Below are positions 6,318 through 13,732 of a stretch of DNA of 17,463 bases, piece after piece (position 1 is the first letter of the stretch; every line of letters begins with the position of its first letter). The position numbers and the translations under genes are program-made. The notes beneath the pieces were generated by a model, which was not told where the DNA came from, ran no database searches, and worked only from the letters and a program-made list of their open reading frames with translations. The DNA is from Gammaproteobacteria bacterium. Lineage in GTDB: Bacteria; Pseudomonadota; Gammaproteobacteria; Arenicellales; Poriferihabitantaceae. Where the stretch lies: positions 1 through 17,463 of the forward strand of contig JAHRAW010000107.1 of NCBI GenBank assembly GCA_020027415.1, given 5' to 3'.

Positions 6318-6854
6318 ATGAAATCACGCGACCGCCGCCGCGGCATCACCTTATTGCACACCGGCGACGGCAAAGGCAAATCATCCAGTGGATTCGGCGT
6401 GGTTTTCCGCGCCACTGGCTGGGGCTTGAATGTGTGCGTGATTCAATACATCAAAGGCAAATGGAAAACCGGCGAGCAACGCGCTGCGGAAAAATTCAGC
6501 AACATTGAATGGCATGTCATGGGCGACGGCTTCACTTGGGACACCAAAAATCCGCAGCAAGATATCGCCACCAGTCGCGCCATTTGGCAATTCAGTCAGC
6601 AAAAAATTTTATCCGAGCAATTTGATTTGGTGATGTTGGACGAAATTAATTACTGCAGCAGTTATGGGTGGATTCCCGGCGAACAAATCGCCGACTTCGT
6701 GCGCACTCAAAAACCAGATTGGCTGCACTTGATTATGACCGGGCGCGATGCGCCGCAACCGCTGATTGAAGTCGCCGACACGGTCACCGAGATGGGCAAC
6801 ATTAAGCATGCGTTTGAACAGGGTATTTTGGCGGCGCAGGGGATGGAATTTTGA
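6318..6854 (+). CDS. cobO: Corrinoid (cob(I)alamin) adenosyltransferase
   Basis: The enzyme transfers the adenosyl group of ATP to cob(I)alamin or a corrinoid precursor to form the adenosyl coenzyme; this is the CobA/CobO/BtuR family. The P-loop GDGKGKSS is at 16-23, a Walker B-like LVMLDEINY at 104-112, and the usual end AAQGMEF is present. At 178 aa it is shorter than E. coli BtuR because the N-terminal extension is almost absent. No ribosome site is visible; a pyrimidine-rich stretch (about 6292-6310) precedes the ATG. No other cobalamin synthesis gene is in the window, so it may serve salvage of imported corrinoids. The symbol could equally be btuR. Confidence 0.93.
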   Translation: MKSRDRRRGITLLHTGDGKGKSSSGFGVVFRATGWGLNVCVIQYIKGKWKTGEQRAAEKFSNIEWHVMGDGFTWDTKNPQQDIATSRAIWQFSQQKILSEQFDLVMLDEINYCSSYGWIPGEQIADFVRTQKPDWLHLIMTGRDAPQPLIEVADTVTEMGNIKHAFEQGILAAQGMEF

Positions 6855-7096
6855 GGCGCGCGGGGTTGCAATTTCTTGCCTGCTCCGCCGCCGTTGGCGT
6901 TGCCGCTACTGCCGCCACCGCCACCGATAAAGGCTGGGCTTTGCGCTATAATCCAGTGCATTCAAGGTGAGGGCGGCGGCTTGCATTCGTTGCGCCTAAC
7001 GCCTAATACTCAACCGCCACACAGCCAACGCACCGCCCCCTGAACTCGGCAAACCGAGCCTCATCCACAAATACCCGCCTAAGATCATCTAACATC
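6855..7096 (+). promoter_or_regulatory. soxB leader region with candidate promoter
   Basis: This is a 242-bp gap between cobO and soxB. It contains a perfect TATAAT at 6947-6952, but no good -35 at 16-18 bp upstream (bases 6923-6930 read ACCGATAA). If used, it would give a leader of roughly 135-140 nt. In that leader, CTCGG (7045-7049) and CCGAG (7054-7058) form a 5-bp hairpin with a CAAA loop, without a T run. I looked for glycine and cobalamin riboswitch signatures and see none. No credible coding sequence lies here. Confidence 0.35.
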
Positions 7097-8341
7097 ATGC
7101 CTCGTTATTCCATTTTTAGCCTGCTCCGCAACGCCGTCAGTTATCACCAAAACTGGTCCCGGGCGTGGCGCAGCCCGCAGCCGAAAAAGGCGTATGAGGT
7201 GGTCATTATCGGCGGCGGCGGGCATGGCTTGGCGACCGCCTACTACCTCGCCAAAGAATGCGGCATCGCTAATGTTGCGGTGTTAGAAAAGGGTTGGTTG
7301 GGCGGCGGCAACACCGGACGCAACACCACCATCGTACGCTCCAACTATTTGTGGGACGAATCCGCCGGCTTATATGAACATGCGATGAAGTTATGGGAAA
7401 ACTTGAGCCGCGAACTAAACTACAATGTAATGTTCTCGCAGCGCGGCTTGTTGCACCTCGCCCACAGCATCCACGACCTGCAAGAAATCGGTCGCCGCGG
7501 CGCCGCCATTTACTTGAACGGCATTGATTCCGAATTTGTCAGCCCGGCCGCAGTGAAAAAAATGGTGCCGTTCATCAACCTCAACGGTCGTTATCCGATT
7601 TTAGGCGCGCTGTTGCAACGGCGCGGCGGCACCGCCCGCCATGACGCGGTGGCATGGGGATACGCCCGCGCCGCCGACCGCCTCGGCGTGGATATTATTC
7701 AAAACTGCGAAGTCACCGGCTTCACCATTGAACATAACCAAGTGGTCGGCGTGGAGACCACCCGCGGGCGGATTGGCGCGCGCAAAGTCGGCTGCGTGGT
7801 GGCTGGGCACTGCGGCGTGTTAGCGGCGTTGGCGGGCTTTCGGTTGCCGCTTGAATCGGTGCCGTTGCAAGCGTTGGTTTCCGAGCCGATTAAGCCGGTG
7901 CTTAATTGCGTGGTGATGTCCGGCAGCGTGCATGCCTATATCAGCCAATCGGATAAAGGCGAACTGGTCATCGGCGCCGGCTCCGATGCCTATAATTCGT
8001 ATTCTCAGCGCGGCAGTTTTGACAACATTGAACATACCGTGAGTCCGGTGCTGGAGTTATACCCGATTTTTTCCCGGCTGAAAATGCTGCGGCAGTGGGG
8101 CGGCACGGTGGATGTAACGGTGGACCGTTCGCCGCTGATTTCGCCCACGCCGGTGAAAAATTTATGGTTCAACTGCGGCTGGGGAACCGGCGGCTTCAAA
8201 GCCACGCCGGGCTCGGGGCATGTCTTCGCCCACTCCATCGCGCGCGGCGTCATGCATCCGCTTGCCGAAGCCTTTTCCATTAATCGCTTTAACAGCGGCG
8301 CGCTGATTGATGAAGGCGCCGCCGCCGCGGTCGCACACTAA
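7097..8341 (+). CDS. soxB: Sarcosine oxidase, beta subunit (flavoprotein)
   Basis: This is the catalytic subunit of heterotetrameric sarcosine oxidase, which oxidatively demethylates sarcosine (N-methylglycine) with O2, yielding glycine and H2O2. An FAD-binding dinucleotide motif VVIIGGGGHGLATAYYLA lies at 35-52, followed by LEKGWLGGGNTGRNTTIVRSN, which is characteristic of SoxB. RRGGTARHDAVAWG (175-188) carries H182, probably the histidine that covalently holds FMN in this subunit type. The C-terminal GWGTGGFKATPGSG closes the flavin site. The 414-aa length is normal. The ATG at 7097 gives the family's usual N-terminus (RYSIFSLLRNAV) but has no clear ribosome site. It is the first gene of soxBDAG; soxD follows after 29 bp. 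Confidence 0.97.
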   Translation: MPRYSIFSLLRNAVSYHQNWSRAWRSPQPKKAYEVVIIGGGGHGLATAYYLAKECGIANVAVLEKGWLGGGNTGRNTTIVRSNYLWDESAGLYEHAMKLWENLSRELNYNVMFSQRGLLHLAHSIHDLQEIGRRGAAIYLNGIDSEFVSPAAVKKMVPFINLNGRYPILGALLQRRGGTARHDAVAWGYARAADRLGVDIIQNCEVTGFTIEHNQVVGVETTRGRIGARKVGCVVAGHCGVLAALAGFRLPLESVPLQALVSEPIKPVLNCVVMSGSVHAYISQSDKGELVIGAGSDAYNSYSQRGSFDNIEHTVSPVLELYPIFSRLKMLRQWGGTVDVTVDRSPLISPTPVKNLWFNCGWGTGGFKATPGSGHVFAHSIARGVMHPLAEAFSINRFNSGALIDEGAAAAVAH

Positions 8342-8370
8342 CCGCCCACCGCTCACCCGAGTCGCCAAGC

Positions 8371-8676
8371 ATGTTGTTAATCCAATGCCCGTGGTGCGGC
8401 AACCGCGACCAAACCGAGTTCAGTTATCACGGCGAGGCGCATCTCAAACGCGCGCAAGACCCGCAACAACTGAGCGAACCGCAATGGGGCGATTATGTGT
8501 TCTTTCGCACCAATGCCAAAGGTCTGCACTACGAACGCTGGAGGCACAGCCACGGTTGCCGCCGATGGTTCAATGCGATTCGCGATACCCGCAGCGACCG
8601 GCTTCATATCACCTACCCGCCCGAGCAGCCGCCGCCCGATAGACAAGAGTTTGAGAGCGAGCCATGCGGCAAGTGA
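8371..8676 (+). CDS. soxD: Sarcosine oxidase, delta subunit (zinc-binding)
   Basis: This is the small structural subunit of the heterotetramer. The zinc site known from the crystal structures (Cys6, Cys9, His59, Cys63) is reproduced at exactly those positions: QCPWCG for C6 and C9, and RHSHGC for H59 and C63. The core GDYVFFRTNAKGLHYERW is typical of the family. At 101 aa it is of normal length. Its end overlaps the soxA start by 13 bp, which suggests translational coupling. Confidence 0.96.
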   Translation: MLLIQCPWCGNRDQTEFSYHGEAHLKRAQDPQQLSEPQWGDYVFFRTNAKGLHYERWRHSHGCRRWFNAIRDTRSDRLHITYPPEQPPPDRQEFESEPCGK

Positions 8677-11600
8677 ACCGACTGCGACTGGCGCGCGGCG
8701 GTCGCCTGCAGCGCGAAAAAGTTATCCACTTTTGGTATGACGACAAAAAATACGCCGGGCATCCGGGCGACACGCTGGCTTCGGCGTTGCTCGCCAACGG
8801 CGTTAAAGTGGTCGCGCGAAGTTTCAAATATCACCGCCCGCGCGGCATCTTTTCGGCTGGTTGTGAGGAGCCGAATGCGCTGGTGCAACTGGAGCAAGGC
8901 GCGTACACCGAACCCAATCGGCGCGCCACGGAAATTGAACTATACGAAGGCTTGGTGGCGCATAGCCAAAACTGCTGGCCCTCGGTCACCTTTGATCTCG
9001 GCGCGCTGAGTTCATGGGCGGCGCGCATCCTGCCGGCCGGTTTCTACTACAAAACTTTCATGTGGCCTCAATCGCTGTGGATGACCTACGAAAAATTCAT
9101 CCGCAAAGCGGCCGGTCTCGGACGCGCGCCGAACGCGCCCGACCCGCATCGCTACGATAAAACGCACGCGCATTGCGATGTGTTGGTGGTGGGCGGCGGA
9201 CCGACCGGCTTGCAAGCGGCATGCACCGCCGCCGCCAGCGGCGCGCGGGTGATATTGGCGGATGAAAAAAGCGAATTCGGCGGTTATCTGCTCGGTGACC
9301 CAGTCCAAATCTCCGGGGTGGCCGCCGACCAGTGGGTCGCCGAACGGTTGGCTGAATTGCGCAAAATGGATGAAGTAACGGTGCTGCCGCGCACCACTGT
9401 GACCGGTTACTACGATTACAATTTTTTAGTCGCCAACCAACGCGTGAGCGAACATTTCGGTCCTCATAAAAACGATGCCGCGCCTAAGGAACGCCTGTGG
9501 AAAATCCGCGCGCAGCAAGTGGTGTTAGCCACCGGCAGTATTGAACGACCGCTGGTATTCGCCGACAACGACCGCCCCGGGGTGATGTTAGCCAACGCCG
9601 TGCGCGTGTATATCCACCGCTTCGGGGTGCTGCCCGGAACCCGCATCGTGGTGCTCACCAACAACGACAGCGCCTACCATACCGCGCTGGATGCGGCGCG
9701 CGCCGGCGCTGAGGTGGAGATTGTGGATGTGCGCCGCACCGCCGACGGTGAACTAGTTGCGCGCGCGCGCGCCTTGGGGCTACGCATTCATGCCAATAGC
9801 AGTATTACCGCCGTGGAGTACCGGCGGCGGCGCGCAACCATCACGCAGGTGCAAGTGATGGCACTGTCGCCGGATGGCGAGGCAGTGCAGGTGCCGGCGC
9901 AAACAGATAGCGAACCCAGCGCGCGCCGAATGCTGCCCTGCGACCTCATTGCCGTGTCCGGAGGTTGGATGCCGGCGGTGCATTTGTATAGCCAAGCGCG
10001 CGGCAAACTTGAATTCAGCGATGCGGTGCAGGCGTTCGTCCCCGCCGCCGAGCATAAGTCGCCGCCCAACCTTGCCACCACCAATCAAATGATTTGCGCC
10101 GGCGCGTGCCGCGGTACCTATGGGTTGGCGGCATGCCTGACCGAGGGCAGCCAAGCCGGCGCAGCGGCGGCGACCGCAGCCGGCTTGGCCGTGGAACGAG
10201 AGCCGCCGACCGCCGCATTTGCGGTGGCGGAACCGCAATACGCAGCCATGCGCCCGCTGTGGGTTCTGCCATGCGAGCATCCCATTGGCAGGGGCGCCAA
10301 AAAACATTTCCATGAATTGCAAAATGATTCCACCATCGCCGATATTGAACTGGCGGTGCGCGAAGGTTTTGACTCGGTTGAACATCTCAAGCGTTACACC
10401 ACCACCGGCATGGGAACCGAGCAAGGCAAAACTTCCAACCTCAATGCGTTGGCGGCGCTGTCCCGATTGCAAGGCGTTGGCATCGCCCAGTTAGGCGTCA
10501 CCACTTTCCGCCCCCCGTATACACCGCTTACCTTCGGCGCCATCGTCGGTCATGAACGCCGCGAACTATTCCTGCAACAACGCAGCACGCCGATGCATGC
10601 ATGGCATCACCGGCATGGCGCGGTGTATGAAGATGTTGGCGATTGGAAGCGCCCGTTTTGTTATCCGACCGCTGGGGAGAGCACGCACGTCGCGGTGCAA
10701 CGCGAGTGCCGCGCGACGCGCAACGCGATCGGCATACTGGATGCGTCCACGCTCGGCAAAATTGACCTATGCGGTGCCGACGCCGCCAAACTGCTTAACA
10801 TGGTGTACACCAATGCTTGGAATAAATTGCCGGTGGGGCGTTGTCGGTATGGCTTGATGCTCAATGAGCATGGCATGGTGTTTGATGACGGCGTTACCAC
10901 GCGCCTCGGCGAAAACCACTATCACATGACCACCACCACTGGCGGCGCCGCGCGGGTGCTGAACTGGCTGGAAGAATGGCTACAAACCGAATGGCCCGAA
11001 TGCCGCGCCTATTGCACCAGCGTTACCGAACAATGGGCGGTGGCCTCCATCAACGGACCCAACAGCCGCGCGCTGTTAGCCGAATTATGCGAGCAACCGG
11101 TGGATGCGCAAGCGTTTCCGTTTATGTCCATGCAGCGTTGCACGCTTGGCGGCATTGCGGCGCGGGTGTTTAGGATCAGTTTCACCGGCGAACTCGCTTT
11201 TGAAATCAATGTGCCGGCGCGATTCGGGCTTGCCATGTGGGAAATGTTGATGCAAGCCGGGGAGAAATACGGCATCTGCCCGTACGGCACCGAAGCGATG
11301 CATGTTTTGCGCGCCGAAAAAGGCTTCATCATCGTTGGGCAGGACACCGATGGCACGGTCACGCCGCTGGATTTAGGCATGCACGCCCTCATCTCCAAGA
11401 GCAAACCTGATTTTGTCGGCAAACGTTCGTTATCGCGCAGCGACACGGCGCGCAAAGGCAGAAAACAATTGGTTGGGCTGTTGAGCGAAGAGCCGAATTT
11501 TGTGCTGCCGGAAGGCGCGCATGTGGTGGCAAAGTTGCAACATAAACCGCCGATGAAAATGTTGGGGCATGTTTCATCCAGTTACTTAAGCCCAGTGCTT

Positions 11601-11750
11601 GGTCGCTCTATCGCCTTGGCGTTGGTGGTGGATGGCTTGCAGCGCAAAGGAGAGCGCGTCGCGGTCGCCATGATGGACGGCGCCAGCCACTGGGCGCGCA
11701 TTACCGACAGCGTATTTTTTGACCCCAACGGAGAACGCGCGCGTGGCTGA
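8664..11750 (+). CDS. soxA: Sarcosine oxidase, alpha subunit
   Basis: This large subunit binds NAD+ and carries the tetrahydrofolate site that captures the oxidised methyl group as 5,10-methylene-tetrahydrofolate. In order: an N-terminal ferredoxin-like domain (about 1-110, with GDTLASALLANGV and SFKYHRPRGIF) that shows no 2Fe-2S cysteine set; a Rossmann motif VVGGGPTG (175-182) with ATGSIERP (289-296); a second nucleotide-binding stretch near 327-355; the TTTGMGTEQGKTSN segment (579-592); and a C-terminal aminomethyltransferase (GcvT-like) domain from about 615 to the end. At 1028 aa it is a little above the usual ~970-1010. The start overlaps soxD by 13 bp, and the end overlaps soxG by 8 bp if the GTG start is correct. 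Confidence 0.97.
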   Translation: MRQVNRLRLARGGRLQREKVIHFWYDDKKYAGHPGDTLASALLANGVKVVARSFKYHRPRGIFSAGCEEPNALVQLEQGAYTEPNRRATEIELYEGLVAHSQNCWPSVTFDLGALSSWAARILPAGFYYKTFMWPQSLWMTYEKFIRKAAGLGRAPNAPDPHRYDKTHAHCDVLVVGGGPTGLQAACTAAASGARVILADEKSEFGGYLLGDPVQISGVAADQWVAERLAELRKMDEVTVLPRTTVTGYYDYNFLVANQRVSEHFGPHKNDAAPKERLWKIRAQQVVLATGSIERPLVFADNDRPGVMLANAVRVYIHRFGVLPGTRIVVLTNNDSAYHTALDAARAGAEVEIVDVRRTADGELVARARALGLRIHANSSITAVEYRRRRATITQVQVMALSPDGEAVQVPAQTDSEPSARRMLPCDLIAVSGGWMPAVHLYSQARGKLEFSDAVQAFVPAAEHKSPPNLATTNQMICAGACRGTYGLAACLTEGSQAGAAAATAAGLAVEREPPTAAFAVAEPQYAAMRPLWVLPCEHPIGRGAKKHFHELQNDSTIADIELAVREGFDSVEHLKRYTTTGMGTEQGKTSNLNALAALSRLQGVGIAQLGVTTFRPPYTPLTFGAIVGHERRELFLQQRSTPMHAWHHRHGAVYEDVGDWKRPFCYPTAGESTHVAVQRECRATRNAIGILDASTLGKIDLCGADAAKLLNMVYTNAWNKLPVGRCRYGLMLNEHGMVFDDGVTTRLGENHYHMTTTTGGAARVLNWLEEWLQTEWPECRAYCTSVTEQWAVASINGPNSRALLAELCEQPVDAQAFPFMSMQRCTLGGIAARVFRISFTGELAFEINVPARFGLAMWEMLMQAGEKYGICPYGTEAMHVLRAEKGFIIVGQDTDGTVTPLDLGMHALISKSKPDFVGKRSLSRSDTARKGRKQLVGLLSEEPNFVLPEGAHVVAKLQHKPPMKMLGHVSSSYLSPVLGRSIALALVVDGLQRKGERVAVAMMDGASHWARITDSVFFDPNGERARG
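11730..11733 (+). promoter_or_regulatory. Ribosome binding site favouring a GTG start for soxG
   Basis: GGAG nine bases before GTG 11743 is the only good ribosome site at the soxA/soxG junction. The longer frame would have to start at a TTG (11719) inside soxA with no such site. Confidence 0.65.
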
Positions 11751-12396
11751 AAGCAATCACTCGGTGCCACACCATAGTGCCGCCGCCCAAGCGACCGCGC
11801 CGGCGCAAGCGCGCGCGTCCTCGCCCTTGTCCTGGGAGGGTGACAGCAAACTGCGCCTGCTGCCATGGTGCGGAAAAATTAATCTGCGCGGCGAGGCGCA
11901 TAACCCGCAGTTTTTGGAAGCGGCGCGCGCCGCCTTAGGCGCCTCAGGCGCCTCAGGCGCCGACATTTCATTGCCGCAGCCGGTAAACCGCACCGCGAAC
12001 GGCGATGCAACGCTGATTTTCTGCCTGGGTCCGAATGAATGGTTGTTGCACTGCGAACTTGAACGCACTGAAACGTTGTTGGAGAATCTGCGAAAGCATC
12101 TGGCGCCGTTGCATCACGCAGCGACCGAAGTGACCGATTATTACAGCGTGCTTGAAGTGCAAGGCGAACACGCGATTGCGGCGCTGGCGCGCGGTTGCCC
12201 GCTGGACTTGCACCAACGCGTCTTCAAGCCCCAACAATGCGCGCAGTCGCGTTTTGGCAACGCGAGCGTATTGCTCTACAAACCCGCCGCCGCGCCGCGC
12301 TTTCATATGCAAGTGCGCTGGAGTTTCACCGAATATGTGTGGGATTACTTGGTAAGCGCGTTGGACGGATTGCCGCTGAGGATGGATGTTGGCTGA
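11743..12396 (+). CDS. soxG: Sarcosine oxidase, gamma subunit
   Basis: This is the fourth subunit of heterotetrameric sarcosine oxidase, related in fold to the GcvT-like part of the alpha subunit but without a known cofactor. Recognisable family segments are GPNEWLLHC, TEVTDYYSVLEVQG, ARGCPLDL and the closing RWSFTEYVWDYLVSALDG. With the GTG start at 11743 the protein is 217 aa; a TTG at 11719 would add eight residues. The first ~25 residues (SNHSVPHHSAAAQ...) are low in conservation. Residues near 66-73 are a small Gly-Ala-Ser repetition encoded by a 9-bp tandem repeat. Translation is probably coupled to soxA. Confidence 0.93.
   Translation: MAESNHSVPHHSAAAQATAPAQARASSPLSWEGDSKLRLLPWCGKINLRGEAHNPQFLEAARAALGASGASGADISLPQPVNRTANGDATLIFCLGPNEWLLHCELERTETLLENLRKHLAPLHHAATEVTDYYSVLEVQGEHAIAALARGCPLDLHQRVFKPQQCAQSRFGNASVLLYKPAAAPRFHMQVRWSFTEYVWDYLVSALDGLPLRMDVG
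11938..11961 (+). repeat. 9-bp tandem repeat in soxG
   Basis: The unit GGCGCCTCA occurs two full times plus GGCGCC, encoding Gly-Ala-Ser repeats. Each GGCGCC is itself a palindrome. It is probably a surface loop that has expanded by slippage. Confidence 0.8.
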
Positions 12397-12424
12397 GGCT
12401 TGAATCATTCACCGGAAAAACCAA

Positions 12425-13732
12425 TTGCCCCGCCGACCTTCAATTTTGCTGCATCGTCCAGTGCTAAGTTGGGCGCTCTACGATTGCGCCAACTCGGCTT
12501 TTGCGACCACAGTCATGGCGGGGTTTTTCCCGATTTATTACAGCGCGCTAACCGCCGATTTAGACGCGCTGGATGCGCAGTTTTGGTTCAATGTTACCTT
12601 GGCGGGGTCAAGCGCGCTGATTGCCATCGCCGCGCCGCTGTTAGGGGCAATTTCAGATCGCCGCGGCAGCCGTAGAAAATTCCTCGCTGGTTTTGCCATG
12701 CTCGGCATGCTAATGAGCGCCGCGCTGGCTTGGGTGCACGCCGGGCTGTGGTGGGTGGGGCTGTTGTTGTATGGATTCGGCGGCATCGGTTTTTCCGGCG
12801 CCAATATCTTCTACGACTCCATGCTGATGGAGGTGGCCGACGAAACCGAGTATGACTTGGTTTCCGCGCTCGGCTATGCGTTTGGGTATGTCGGCGGCGG
12901 CGCGCTGTTTGCGGTCAATGTACTGATGGCGACCTATCCCAGTTGGTTCGGCTTTGCCGATGCGGCGGCGGCGGTATCCGCCGCCTTTGTTAGCGTGGCG
13001 GTATGGTGGGGCGTGTTTAGCCTGCCGTTGTTATGGACCGCGCGCAAAACGGCGCCCCGACCGCGCCCCGACCGCGCCCCGCTCAGCCAAGTGATGCAGC
13101 AAAGTCTTTCGCAACTATGGCAAACCTGCAAACAAGTGCGGCGGATGAAGACGCTGCTGTTATTTTTGGTCGCCTACTGGTTGTATATTGACGGCGTGAA
13201 CACCGTCATCAAGGTGGCGGTGTTTTTCGGCGACCGCATTCTCGGCTTGCCGGCGCAAAGTTTAATCACCGCGCTGCTCCTGACCCAGTTTGTGGCGTTT
13301 CCGGCGGCGTTGTTGTTCGGCGTTGTCGGCAAAAAAATCGGCGCGCGGCGCGGCATCTTGCTTGGGCTGTGCGTGTATCTGGCGGTGATTATCTACGCGT
13401 GGCGTTACCTCCATTCGGCCGCTGATTTTTACGGGTTGGCGATTGCCATCGGCTTGGTGCAGGGCGGCGTGCAAAGTCTCAGTCGCTCGCTGTACGCCCG
13501 CCTCGTGCCGCCCGCCCGCAGCGCTGAATTTTTCGGGTTTTTTAATATGGTCGGCAAGTTCGCGGCGATACTCGGTCCGCTATTGATTGCGCTGACGCCC
13601 TTGGTGCTGGGTCGCGCGCAGGCGCGCGATGGCATGCTCCCGTTACTCTTGCTGTTCGTGCTGGGCGGCGCGCTGTTGTGGAAAGTCAATGTGGCGCAAG
13701 GCGTGCGCGAATTGCAGTCCGGCAAAATTTAA
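12425..13732 (+). CDS. UMF1-type MFS transporter, sox operon-associated
   Basis: This is a predicted 12-helix inner-membrane transporter of the major facilitator superfamily. WALYDCANSAFATTVMAG (residues 16-33) is the N-terminal hallmark of the UMF1/Atg22-like group, with Cys in place of the usual Trp after the Asp. The MFS loop motif GAISDRRGSRRK is at 74-85. A second half with GLVQGGVQSLSRSLYARLVP is typical. The frame has no early ATG. The TTG at 12425 has GGAA seven bases upstream (12414-12417), and a GTG at 12461 is the alternative. It begins 28 bp after soxG on the same strand, so it is probably cotranscribed; a role in moving sarcosine, a related methylamine or the glycine product is inference. 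Its TAA interlocks with the comEC stop. Confidence 0.88.
   Translation: MPRRPSILLHRPVLSWALYDCANSAFATTVMAGFFPIYYSALTADLDALDAQFWFNVTLAGSSALIAIAAPLLGAISDRRGSRRKFLAGFAMLGMLMSAALAWVHAGLWWVGLLLYGFGGIGFSGANIFYDSMLMEVADETEYDLVSALGYAFGYVGGGALFAVNVLMATYPSWFGFADAAAAVSAAFVSVAVWWGVFSLPLLWTARKTAPRPRPDRAPLSQVMQQSLSQLWQTCKQVRRMKTLLLFLVAYWLYIDGVNTVIKVAVFFGDRILGLPAQSLITALLLTQFVAFPAALLFGVVGKKIGARRGILLGLCVYLAVIIYAWRYLHSAADFYGLAIAIGLVQGGVQSLSRSLYARLVPPARSAEFFGFFNMVGKFAAILGPLLIALTPLVLGRAQARDGMLPLLLLFVLGGALLWKVNVAQGVRELQSGKI

Noticed and set aside
6953..7096. Glycine or cobalamin riboswitch before soxB
   Set aside because: No glycine aptamer core or B12-box-like sequence could be found by eye; only a five-base hairpin is present.
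9780..10472. Antisense 230-codon open frame within soxA
   Set aside because: It lies wholly inside a well-supported gene, shows low-complexity Arg/Gly/His composition and resembles no family; such frames are expected in GC-rich coding DNA.
11719..11742. Longer soxG from a TTG at 11719
   Set aside because: It has no ribosome site, whereas GTG 11743 has GGAG at nine bases; the added residues add no family similarity.
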